From contig JBAVAQ010000092.1 in the NCBI GenBank assembly GCA_049585795.1, forward strand, positions 124,001 to 188,000: 64,000 bases of DNA, read 5' to 3'. Shown piece after piece: positions 26,546 through 34,459 of the stretch. Every line of letters starts with the position of its first letter. Position 1 is the first letter of the stretch. The position numbers were made by a program, and so were the translations under genes. The notes under the pieces were generated by a model. The model had not been told where the DNA came from. It made no database searches and was given only the letters and a program-made list of their open reading frames with translations. Source of the DNA: JABDBE01 sp049585795. Lineage in GTDB: Bacteria; Acidobacteriota; Terriglobia; Terriglobales; Acidobacteriaceae.

Positions 26546-27940
26546 ATGAAGACAGCCATCGAAGAAACGTTTTCTGCTATAAAGCGCCGCTTCCGTGGAG
26601 ATTTGCTTCGTCCATGGGACGAGGACTACGCCCATGCGCGTAGCATTTGGAACGCACTGGCCGCGCGTAACCCCGCTCTCATCGCGCGCTGTTTCGACGT
26701 GGAGGACGTGCAGACTGCGGTCCGCGCCGCTGCCAGCACCGGGATTCTTACCGCAGTGCGCTGCGGAGGCCACAGCCTCGCAGGCTTTGGCACTTGCGAC
26801 GGCGGGCTGGTGATCGATCTTTCACCGATGCGCCGGGTATCGGTCGACGCCGAAGCGCGTAAAGCGCGCTTTGCTGGTGGCTGTCTGCTCGGTTCGATCG
26901 ACCCGGCCACGCAGGAACACGGCCTCGTTTTCCCTTCCGGAGTGGTCTCGCACACCGGCGCTTCCGGGCTGGTTCTGGGCGGAGGGTTTGGTTGGCTGAC
27001 CCGCTTGCACGGTTTGTCCTGCGACAACGTGGAAACTTTCACCTTGGTGACCGCCGACGGTTCCCTTCTCAACGCGAGCGCCAAAGATAACGGAGACTTG
27101 TTCTGGGCCTTGCGCGGGGGCGGCGGCAACTTCGGAGTCGTCACCGAGTTCGAGGTAAAACTCCATCCCTTAACCTCGATAGTTCTTGGCGAAGGGCTAT
27201 GTTTGGAAGATGACATTCCCGGACTTCTGCGGCGCTGGAGGGATTTCATGCCGGAAGCGCCCGATCAATTGAAATGGAACTTGAACCTTCGTCTGGCTGC
27301 CGATGGCGAGAACGTTCCGAATCACGTCCGCGGGCGTCCTGTCGCGAGCGAAACCATAATTTGGCTCGGCGATCCGGAAAAAGGCGATCAATATCTTGAT
27401 CGCGTTTTCTCGCTCGGTAGATCGGTCGCAGTAAGCCGGAAGGTCGTGTCGTACCTCGCTCTGCAGACCATGGCCGACACCGATTTCCCTCACGGTCGCC
27501 GGTACTATACAAAGTCTGGCTATTTCAAGTCGCTCGATGACAGCAGCATCGAACAAATGGTAAGGGCTCTGTCCACGGTTCCGTCTCCGACCACGCAGAT
27601 CGAATTGGCGTATCTGGGCGGAGCCGCAGCGCGGGTCCCTCCTGCAGAAACCGCATTCGGCGATCGTAGCTCGCCATTCGTAATCAACCTTCTGGCCAAC
27701 TGGTCGGAACCGTCGGACGACGACGCCAATGTCGCGTGGATTCGCAAGCTCTTCCAAGCGCTTCGCCCGTCGATGGCGCCGGGAGTTTATGTCAACTTCA
27801 TGAGCGGCGACGAGGACGACCGCGTGACCGAGGCCTATCGTGAACGCTGGGACCGTCTGATCGAGGTTAAATCCCATTACGATCCCAACAATTTTTCCCG
27901 GCTGAATCAGAACATCCCACCGAGACGAACAGGAATCTAA
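26546..27940 (+). CDS. FAD-binding oxidoreductase, berberine-bridge type
   Basis: 464 residues from ATG 26546; an upstream ATG at 26504 adds 14 unlikely residues. The FAD_binding_4 region shows RCGGHSLAGFGTCDGGLVIDLS, where the His is the usual covalent FAD attachment site, and the second loop GLVLGGGFGWLTRLHGLSCDN. The C-terminal BBE signature is WDRLIEVKSHYDPNNFSRLNQN. Such enzymes oxidise alcohols, sugars or alkaloid-like compounds with O2; the substrate is unknown. No signal peptide, so cytoplasmic. A terminator follows directly. It is divergent from the PIG-L gene. Confidence 0.93.
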   Translation: MKTAIEETFSAIKRRFRGDLLRPWDEDYAHARSIWNALAARNPALIARCFDVEDVQTAVRAAASTGILTAVRCGGHSLAGFGTCDGGLVIDLSPMRRVSVDAEARKARFAGGCLLGSIDPATQEHGLVFPSGVVSHTGASGLVLGGGFGWLTRLHGLSCDNVETFTLVTADGSLLNASAKDNGDLFWALRGGGGNFGVVTEFEVKLHPLTSIVLGEGLCLEDDIPGLLRRWRDFMPEAPDQLKWNLNLRLAADGENVPNHVRGRPVASETIIWLGDPEKGDQYLDRVFSLGRSVAVSRKVVSYLALQTMADTDFPHGRRYYTKSGYFKSLDDSSIEQMVRALSTVPSPTTQIELAYLGGAAARVPPAETAFGDRSSPFVINLLANWSEPSDDDANVAWIRKLFQALRPSMAPGVYVNFMSGDEDDRVTEAYRERWDRLIEVKSHYDPNNFSRLNQNIPPRRTGI

Positions 27941-27985
27941 AAAGCCCGGTCGGGAAGTAGATCCACGATTCCGGGCCTTTTCTCA
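27941..27985 (+). terminator. Rho-independent terminator
   Basis: AAAAGCCCGG and CCGGGCCTTTT form a stem (GCCCGG/CCGGGC flanked by A and T runs) starting at the stop codon of the FAD enzyme gene. The loop is long (about 21 bases). Confidence 0.65.
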
Positions 27986-28023
27986 GGTGATGTAGTGGGA
28001 ATTGTCTACAGTCTTGCGTTCGA

Positions 28024-28152
28024 TTACGGCAGGATGCCCAGCAACCGCAGCGTGCTCAGTCCGGTCATGGCGGCAACGAACAGCATCACGACGTATTCAG
28101 CGATGTTCCCGACCACGCCTGATGCCCGCACCCTGCGCTGAAACTCAGTCAT
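28024..28152 (-). CDS. Small single-span membrane protein
   Basis: 42 residues starting MTEFQRRVRASGVV. GGAGGAG lies five bases before the ATG on the reverse strand, which selects this start over longer frames. One hydrophobic span follows (YVVMLFVAAMTGLSTLRLLG). It has the layout of small membrane-regulator peptides. No family is recognised and no neighbour shares its strand nearby. Confidence 0.5.
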   Translation of the reverse strand: MTEFQRRVRASGVVGNIAEYVVMLFVAAMTGLSTLRLLGILP

Positions 28153-28384
28153 ACTCTCCTCCCACTTGTTCTCGACTGCTAACAGCATGCGCCGCTGGCA
28201 GCGTTTCAACAATGGCTCGTTGGTGGGGATCGTCGAACGCCAGTAACCATGTCGAGGATGACCCAAGTCACAAATCTAAGGGCCATGCCGTAAACGCAAC
28301 TTTGACTTGGCAGCGCCTTACTTATGTAACTGGCGCAGGGCAACCCAGACTGCGATCATCAACAGCGACCTTGGGGAGGTATTG

Positions 28385-29401
28385 ATGCTTGCGAGCAAGA
28401 AAGTTTTTGTCCTGATTTTCAGCTGCGCACTTGTCCCACTGTTCGGCCTGTTTGCCAGTGCGCAGGCCATGCCGCAGACCGCGCGCCAGGCCCTGCTGGA
28501 GATGTTTTTCAGCAAAACCCCAGGGACGTTCGAGAAGCATCTGCCGCAAGCGACGAGAGCCGCGCTGCAAAAAGCGGACGCGGGTTCGGGGGCGTCCATG
28601 CTCACCGGGTTCTCTGCCTTGACCACTCAGCTGGGCGCTCGCGGAGAGCAATTGCAGACCTTTGAAACTGGGCCGACCCTCATGCTCATCGAGGATCCCC
28701 AAGCGCACAGCAAATTCGAAATCACGGTCGAACGCGACGATCTGCATGGCGATGAAGACCAAATTGAACTTTCGTTCCACGGCACAAAAGATGGAGCGAG
28801 CCAAGCTGCGGGCGCGAAATTCCGGCTTACGATCACGATGAAGCAGGAAGCCGGAAGCTGGCGGCTTGACGAGATTTCGGCAACGGTCGGAGTCTCGCTG
28901 TCTGACCCCGAATTTCTGAAAGCCATCACGACCAAGATGAAGCCGACCATAACCAGCGTGGGCACCCCAATGTCCGTAAACGGCCCGTCTGCAGGGGGAG
29001 CCATGACCCTGATGACCGCAGCCGGGGTGGCGAATGAAGCATCCGCCGTAGCCGGAGTCCGTACGCTCAATACGGCTGAGATCACCTACGCCGCCAGTTT
29101 CCCCGGGGATGGGTTCACCTGTGCGCTGTCAGACCTGGGCGGCATGGGAAGCGGCACCGGGCCGTCGGAGCACCAGGCAATGTTGATCGATCCGCGGTTG
29201 GCTAGCGGTAGAAAGAACGGATACGTCTTCACTTTGAGCGGGTGCAATGGAACTCCAGCGTCGCGCTACAGCCTGACAGCCGTGCCCGCCGATCCGAGTT
29301 CCGGAACGCGCGCCTTTTGCAGCGACGAATCGGCGGCGATTCGTTTCTCGGCGGACGGGAAAGTGGCATCCTGTCTGAGCGCCGGCAAGCCTCTGCAGTA
29401 A
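28385..29401 (+). CDS. Exported protein with type IV pilin-like C-terminal domain
   Basis: 338 residues from ATG 28385, with GGAGGT upstream. Signal peptide: VLIFSCALVPLFGLFASAQA. Residues 30-200 form a helical plus beta domain of unknown type, with QLQTFETGPTLMLIEDP in the middle. From about residue 225 the sequence AAGVANEASAVAGVRTLNTAEITYAASFPGDGF opens a region very like the C-terminal globular part of acidobacterial pseudopilins, including the Cys-bracketed end (LSGCNGTP, AFCSDESAAIRFSADG). The pilin N-terminal helix and GFTLIE motif are absent. It is probably a periplasmic protein that reuses the pilin head domain; the function is unknown. Confidence 0.78.
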   Translation: MLASKKVFVLIFSCALVPLFGLFASAQAMPQTARQALLEMFFSKTPGTFEKHLPQATRAALQKADAGSGASMLTGFSALTTQLGARGEQLQTFETGPTLMLIEDPQAHSKFEITVERDDLHGDEDQIELSFHGTKDGASQAAGAKFRLTITMKQEAGSWRLDEISATVGVSLSDPEFLKAITTKMKPTITSVGTPMSVNGPSAGGAMTLMTAAGVANEASAVAGVRTLNTAEITYAASFPGDGFTCALSDLGGMGSGTGPSEHQAMLIDPRLASGRKNGYVFTLSGCNGTPASRYSLTAVPADPSSGTRAFCSDESAAIRFSADGKVASCLSAGKPLQ

Positions 29402-29499
29402 GCGGAAGACTGGCAGCCGTTTCTGCTTTATTCGGGATCGCGAAGATTACAACGGGATCCCGAAAAGGTCCCGCCGCGATTTGCGCGAGCAGAGCGATC

Positions 29500-29778
29500 T
29501 TTCGCGACGCATTGCAGATGTATGCGCAGACGCTTTCACCCGATCATCTGAATGTGGCGATCGTGCGCATCAAATTGGGGCGGGCGCTCATCCCGCAGCA
29601 TCGCTATGCGGACGCGGAGATCGAGGGCGTGGCCGATTACCAGAGTCTGAGCAAGCAGAGCAATCCACCCGCCAATTGGTTGGAGAATGCGCGCAAAGAT
29701 CTGGTTGAAGAATACAGCGCGCTAGGCCAGCCTGATCAAGCCGCGAAACTTGCAGCCGAAGCCACCAGCACCAAGTAA
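29500..29778 (+). pseudogene. Orphan C-terminal TPR fragment
   Basis: The readable part is AIFRDALQMYAQTLSPDHLN, then VAIVRIKLGRALIPQHRYADAEIEG, the pattern of TPR_10 repeats at the C-terminus of acidobacterial Ser/Thr kinase-TPR proteins. The frame is open upstream into the preceding gene only by chance and carries no homologous N-terminus or start site. I read it as the tail of a larger gene removed by deletion or rearrangement. Confidence 0.5.
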
Positions 29779-30170
29779 ATGGAGGACGGGCGTCCTCGGC
29801 CATACAAGCGCGCCCAATGAACCTAACCAGCGAACAATCGCGAGGTCGGTAAAGTAGGTAGCTGACCAGGCAGTATTTTAACTGGCTGGAATCGCACCGG
29901 TGCCACCTGCCGGTTATCCGCCATTCACTTTGGAAAGAAATTCGCTGTCGACCACCTAGAAACTGACGTTCCCAGAAGCATCGTACTTCACGACGAATGT
30001 AATTGATTCCATAGATGTCGGTTCCCAGGAGCGCGCTTCCTCCGCGAAGCTTTGCCGGACGGTGTTCCATTTTATGTTAGTCGCTATTTTGTTATAGTTA
30101 CTGTCATATTTTTGGGGATGTTCTGTTCAGGTGAGCAGACCCTTTAATCGATGCGGGAGGAAAAGAGGCC
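29779..30170. other. Intergenic region before tetR
   Basis: About 390 bases with no gene. GAGGAC/GTCCTC near 29782-29797 forms a small hairpin after the TPR fragment. The last 100 bases are A+T-rich and hold the tetR promoter region and candidate operator. Confidence 0.5.
30079..30110. promoter_or_regulatory. Candidate TetR operator upstream of tetR
   Basis: ATAGTTACTGTCATATT at 30094-30110 matches the reverse complement of 31979-31995 (ATAGTTAATATCATATT) at 15 of 17 positions. The octamer AGTCGCTA also occurs near both sites (30079-30086, and inverted at 31969-31976). Shared sequence before the regulator and before a downstream operon suggests autoregulation plus control. Confidence 0.55.
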
Positions 30171-30815
30171 ATGTCTAGTGTGCTTCCAGTTCGGACAGAG
30201 ACTGCGGGGGAACAACCTGAAGTCGGACTGCGGGAACGGAAGAAGGCCCGCTTACGCCGGCAGATCATCGACACCTCGATCAAACTGTTCCGCAAGCGCG
30301 GGTACGAAGCCACGCGGATCGACGACATCGTGCAAGCGCTTGAGATCAGCCAGCCTACATTTTTTCGCTATTTTCCAACCAAGGACGCAGTTCTTCGGGA
30401 AGTGGGAGAACGCGGGTACGCCTGTATTTGCGAGAGGCTTCGTTCGGAGGTTTCGAGCAAGGCGCACACAAGCGAGCGCCTACGTCGGCTCTACGTAACC
30501 ATGGCGCGGGAAGTGGAAGCCGACCGGCAGTTCTGGCAAGCGGTGGTGTTGTCGGGCGCGATGGATCCAGTGCGATCCGCGGAACTGCGGGGGCAGGAGG
30601 AGGCTGCCGTCCGTCTATTGCGGGAAATCCTCATGCAAGGGCAGAAGCGAGCTGAGGTAACGCGTACGTTTCCAGTCGTGCATCTGGCCGAGTTTATGGA
30701 GGGGCTTTACAACACGGTCGTACGGCAATGGGCGGTAGATCTGACGGGTCCGCACAAACTTACCGAGCGGGTGCGGAGCGCGGTAGAGTTCTTCTTGCGC
30801 GGCATCGAGCCTTAG
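30171..30815 (+). CDS. TetR/AcrR family transcriptional regulator
   Basis: 214 residues. The N-terminal helix-turn-helix domain is clear: RLRRQIIDTSIKLFRKRGYE, TRIDDIVQALEISQPTFFRYF and PTKDAVL (residues about 30-85). The C-terminal ligand domain is all-helical. It heads a region of acyl-CoA metabolism genes, so a fatty acyl-CoA or related ligand is plausible, as in FadR- and PaaR-type TetR proteins, but not shown. Candidate operators lie before its own start and before the SDR gene. GAGGAAAAGAGG precedes the ATG. Confidence 0.93.
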   Translation: MSSVLPVRTETAGEQPEVGLRERKKARLRRQIIDTSIKLFRKRGYEATRIDDIVQALEISQPTFFRYFPTKDAVLREVGERGYACICERLRSEVSSKAHTSERLRRLYVTMAREVEADRQFWQAVVLSGAMDPVRSAELRGQEEAAVRLLREILMQGQKRAEVTRTFPVVHLAEFMEGLYNTVVRQWAVDLTGPHKLTERVRSAVEFFLRGIEP

Positions 30816-30874
30816 GCTTCCGGGATCGCCTCGGTATTCCCTGAGTGAGTGGTGTGGTCAGAGGGCAAAACCCA

Positions 30875-31897
30875 ATGAAGGCCGCCGTTCTGCACGAATT
30901 CAAGACGCCGTTAGCCTTTGAGGAAGTCACACGGCCGGAGGCTGGCGCGGACGAAGTCTTGATCGAAGTGGAAGTGTGTGGGGTGTGTCATTCCGATCTG
31001 CACGTCGCCGATGGTGACTGGACGCAACTGGCCGGCATTGTCAAGAAGCCGCTGATTCTGGGACACGAGATCGTAGGCCGTGTAGTGGAGCGTGGCGCGG
31101 CGACTCAGGGTGTCGAGGTGGGAGAGCGAGTTGGCATACCGTGGATTCAGTGGACTTGTGGGCAATGTGAATTCTGCCGCGAAGGCAACGAGAATCTGTG
31201 CGTGCGTCAGCGAATCACAGGGGTTACGGTCGATGGCGGATATGCAGAATATGCCAAGGCTCCCGCCAGCCACGTGGTCAGGATTCCTGAAACTCTGTCC
31301 TCCGAGCAGGCGGCGCCGCTGCTTTGTGCGGGAGTTACTGTTCATCGCGCTTTGAAGCAGGCGAACCTTCACGCCGGGCAGCGGTTGGCAGTTTTCGGGG
31401 TGGGCGGACTCGGGCACATCGCGGTCCAGATCGGCCGCGCAGCCGGAGCGGAAGTGACGGCGGTCGATGTCTCCGAAGAAAAACTTGCGCTCGCGAAGTC
31501 GTTAGGGGCAGTGCGAACCCTAAACGCCGCAACGAATAACGCAGTGAAGGAAGTACGGGGTTTCGGCGGTGCGCATGTCGTGCTCGTCACTTCGGCGGCC
31601 AAGTCCGCATATGACATGGCGTTTTACTGCGTGCGGCCGACGGGGACGCTCCTGGCCGTGGGCTTACCCGCTAAGGAAATCTCGTTCCCACCGATTCTAA
31701 TGGCGGCTGGCGAGATTCAGATCAAAGCTTCCGCCGTGGGCACACGCGACGATCTGCGCGAGATTCTGGCCATGGGAGCGGCTGGGGCTGTCCATTGTCA
31801 GGTAACGATGCGCGCGTTCGCCGAGGTTCAGGAAGTCCTGGGGCAATTGCGCCGTGGCGAGGTGTCGGGACGCGCTGTGCTTCGCTTGCGTGGCTAG
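30875..31897 (+). CDS. Zinc-dependent alcohol dehydrogenase (MDR family)
   Basis: 340 residues from ATG 30875 (GAGGG upstream). Catalytic zinc ligands are in CGVCHSDLHVADGDW (about residue 36) and GHEIVGRV; the structural zinc site has four Cys in CGQCEFCREGNENLC (about 91-105). The Rossmann loop is GVGGLGHIAVQ (about 170). It oxidises primary or secondary alcohols with NAD(P). It lies 59 bases after tetR on the same strand, probably co-transcribed, and could feed an alcohol into the adjacent acyl-CoA pathway. Confidence 0.94.
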   Translation: MKAAVLHEFKTPLAFEEVTRPEAGADEVLIEVEVCGVCHSDLHVADGDWTQLAGIVKKPLILGHEIVGRVVERGAATQGVEVGERVGIPWIQWTCGQCEFCREGNENLCVRQRITGVTVDGGYAEYAKAPASHVVRIPETLSSEQAAPLLCAGVTVHRALKQANLHAGQRLAVFGVGGLGHIAVQIGRAAGAEVTAVDVSEEKLALAKSLGAVRTLNAATNNAVKEVRGFGGAHVVLVTSAAKSAYDMAFYCVRPTGTLLAVGLPAKEISFPPILMAAGEIQIKASAVGTRDDLREILAMGAAGAVHCQVTMRAFAEVQEVLGQLRRGEVSGRAVLRLRG

Positions 31898-31961
31898 TAG
31901 CAGACCGTGACGGTCGGGACTTGCCTCGGTCTCGCGCCTTCTGAAATTGGGTCACTCATGT

Positions 31962-31995
31962 TTGACGTTAGCGACTTTAATATGATATTAACTAT
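31962..31995 (+). promoter_or_regulatory. Promoter with overlapping candidate TetR operator
   Basis: TTGACG (31962-31967) and TATTAA (31986-31991) with an 18-base spacer. The -10 lies inside TTAATATGATATTAA, a perfect 7-bp palindrome, which is part of the site shared with the tetR promoter. Binding there would block RNA polymerase. Confidence 0.55.
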
Positions 31996-32010
31996 CACTT
32001 TTGTGAGGCG

Positions 32011-32805
32011 TTGACCCGAGAGGCCGTTTTCAGCGTGAATGTCAAACAGCTTTTCGATCTGACCGGTCGCGTTGCCATTGTTTCGGGCGGCTCCATGGGG
32101 CTGGGGCGTCAGATGGCCGAAGGTCTGGCCGAGATGGGGGCGAATCTGGTGCTCTGCGCCCGCAAAAAGGAGCGCTGCGAAGAGGCGGCGATGGTCTTGC
32201 GCAGCCTGGGCGTTCAGACCCTTGCGTTGGAATGCGATGTCAAGGACAAGACCGCGATTCGGCGAGTCGTGGATGAGACGCTCGCCAGGTTCGGTCGCAT
32301 CGACGTTCTGGTCAACAATGCCGGCGTATCGTGGGGAGCTCCAGTGGAAGAAATGACACTCGAGCAGTGGGACAAAGTGCTCTCCACCAACTTAACCGGC
32401 ACCTTCCTGTTTTGTCAGGCGGTGGGTAAGGCCATGATCGCGCAGGGATCCGGCAAGATCATCAACATTGCATCGGTGGCGGGTTTGGTCGGAGCATCGT
32501 CGGAGTTGCAGGCAATCGGCTACCACGCCAGCAAAGGCGGAGTGATCGCGTTCACCAAGGATTTGGCATGCAAGTGGGCGCCACATAACATTCACGTTAA
32601 TGCGATCGCCCCAGGATGGTTTCCGACGCATATGTCGGGATGGATCATCGAGCACCGTAAGGATTCCCTGCTGGCGAAAATTCCGATGGGCCGGTTCGGC
32701 AGCGAGCACGACTTGAAAGGCGCGGCGGTGTTTCTGGCCTCGGACGCTTCAGCGTACGTGACCGGGCACGTGCTGGTCGTCGATGGAGGCCAGACCGCCT
32801 GGTGA
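32011..32805 (+). CDS. Short-chain dehydrogenase/reductase (SDR)
   Basis: 264 residues from a TTG at 32011 (GTGAGGCG upstream); a GTG at 32035 is an alternative. The nucleotide loop reads VSGGSMGLGRQMA (TGxxxGxG type, about residue 25), with the structural NNAG (about 100), and YHASKGG holds the catalytic Tyr and Lys (YxxxK, about 168). The C-terminal pattern VTGHVLVVDGG is typical. NAD(P)-dependent oxidation of a hydroxyacyl or similar substrate is likely. It is first of a run of tightly spaced acyl-CoA genes. Confidence 0.94.
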   Translation: MTREAVFSVNVKQLFDLTGRVAIVSGGSMGLGRQMAEGLAEMGANLVLCARKKERCEEAAMVLRSLGVQTLALECDVKDKTAIRRVVDETLARFGRIDVLVNNAGVSWGAPVEEMTLEQWDKVLSTNLTGTFLFCQAVGKAMIAQGSGKIINIASVAGLVGASSELQAIGYHASKGGVIAFTKDLACKWAPHNIHVNAIAPGWFPTHMSGWIIEHRKDSLLAKIPMGRFGSEHDLKGAAVFLASDASAYVTGHVLVVDGGQTAW

Positions 32806-32812
32806 GACTTTC

Positions 32813-34408
32813 ATGAATCTTCCCCTGACACCAGTGCGATTCCTTCGCTACTCAGAAGAGCAGTTTCCCCGCAAGACCGCGGTGGTATGCCAGGAACGGC
32901 GATTTACTTATGCCGAGTTCGGCGATCGCGTGCGGCGTTTGGCAGGAGCGTTGCGCGAAGCCGGATTGAAGACGGGCGATCGTGTGGCATTTCTCAGCCT
33001 AAACTGCCATCGGCTGCTCGAAGCCTACTTCGGAGTCCTCGAGGCAGGCTGCGTTTTGCTTCCGCTCAATATTCGCTTAGCAGCATCGGAGCTTACCTAC
33101 ATCCTGAATGATTCTGGAGCATCCGCGTTGTTCCTGGAGCAGGAGTTTGTCGGTCTCGTGGATTCGTTTCGTCGAGACCTGCCCACAGTGCGTTCATTCC
33201 GTCAACTCGATGGGACGCCGCAAGCGGAGTGGCTCTCCAATCAAACCTACGAGAACATGCTGGCCTCCGCCAAGCCCTATCGCGGAGAATTAATGACGTT
33301 TGATGAGAACTCCATAGCAGAGGTGTTTTACACCAGCGGAACCAGTGCCAGCCCGAAGGGCGTGATGCTCACGCATCGGAACATTTACCTCTACGCGATG
33401 AACATCGCGTTGCACCATCACACCCGCTTTGAAGATGTCCTGTTGCACACGATCCCTTTGTTTCACGCTAACGGTTGGGGAGCTGCTCACACCATCACAT
33501 TCATGGGAGGAACCCATGTCATGCTTCCCCGCTTCGTGCCGGAGGAAGTCTTTCGGCTGGTGGAGCGCGAACGGGTGAGTGAGCTGAGTCTGGTTCCAAT
33601 TATGGCGATGGCGCTGGTGAGCTCGCCTGCGCGTTCGAAGTACGACCTGAGCAGCGTGCAGTGGTCGGTGATTGGCGGCGCGGCGTCTTCTCCGACTCTC
33701 ATCCGCGATGTCGAGACGACGTTGGGATTTAAATGCTATTCGGGATACGGCCTGACAGAATGCTCACCCTCGTTATCCACCGCTGAGCTAAAACCTGACA
33801 CGCAGTGCGGTCCCGAGGAGCGTTGCGTGCTGCAGTCCATGACCGGCTATGCCTTTCCTGGGTGTGAACTTCGAGTGGTCGACGCGGAAGACAACGATGT
33901 GCCACGCGACGGAGCGACGATGGGAGAAATCATTGCCCGCAGTGACGGAGTGATGGCGGGCTACTGGCAACAGCCGGAAGCCACGGCCGAAGCTCTTCGA
34001 GGGGGATGGTTTCACACCGGCGATATGGCCGTGATCGAAGAGAACGGGTACATCCGGATCGTGGATCGCAAAAAGGACATAATCGTGAGTGGCGGGGAGA
34101 ATATTTCGTCTCTGGACGTCGAAAAAGTGTTATTGGCCCACCCTTCCGTTTACGAAGCTGCGGTAATACCGGTAGGCGATTCGAAATGGGGCGAGGTGCC
34201 CAAGGCGGTGGTGGTGGCGAAACCTGGATGCACACTCAGCGAAGCAGAGCTGATCGAGTTCTGCCGCTCGCGGCTTGCGCACTACAAGTGTCCTCAATCG
34301 ATTGAATTCTGCGAGACCTTGCCTAAGACGGCGACGGGAAAAGTTCTGAAGAGAGAGCTGCGCAGGAAGTATCAAAGCGTCCCGGCAACGATGCGGTCGG
34401 ACGGTTGA
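32813..34408 (+). CDS. Acyl-CoA synthetase (AMP-forming)
   Basis: 531 residues from ATG 32813, seven bases after the SDR stop, so co-translated. Adenylate-forming motifs are all present: FYTSGTSASPKGVMLTH (P-loop, about residue 172), GYGLTECSP (about 315), GWFHTGDMA (about 400) and RIVDRKKDIIVSGGENI (hinge, about 418), with the final catalytic lysine in KTATGKVLKREL. It activates a fatty or other carboxylic acid as acyl-CoA; chain length cannot be read. The LvaE-like position beside an SDR is noted in the findings. Confidence 0.95.
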   Translation: MNLPLTPVRFLRYSEEQFPRKTAVVCQERRFTYAEFGDRVRRLAGALREAGLKTGDRVAFLSLNCHRLLEAYFGVLEAGCVLLPLNIRLAASELTYILNDSGASALFLEQEFVGLVDSFRRDLPTVRSFRQLDGTPQAEWLSNQTYENMLASAKPYRGELMTFDENSIAEVFYTSGTSASPKGVMLTHRNIYLYAMNIALHHHTRFEDVLLHTIPLFHANGWGAAHTITFMGGTHVMLPRFVPEEVFRLVERERVSELSLVPIMAMALVSSPARSKYDLSSVQWSVIGGAASSPTLIRDVETTLGFKCYSGYGLTECSPSLSTAELKPDTQCGPEERCVLQSMTGYAFPGCELRVVDAEDNDVPRDGATMGEIIARSDGVMAGYWQQPEATAEALRGGWFHTGDMAVIEENGYIRIVDRKKDIIVSGGENISSLDVEKVLLAHPSVYEAAVIPVGDSKWGEVPKAVVVAKPGCTLSEAELIEFCRSRLAHYKCPQSIEFCETLPKTATGKVLKRELRRKYQSVPATMRSDG

Positions 34409-34459
34409 ACAAACTCAAATGGGGTCTCGTGCCCGTCAGCGTAGGAGTTTAGCGGCGAT

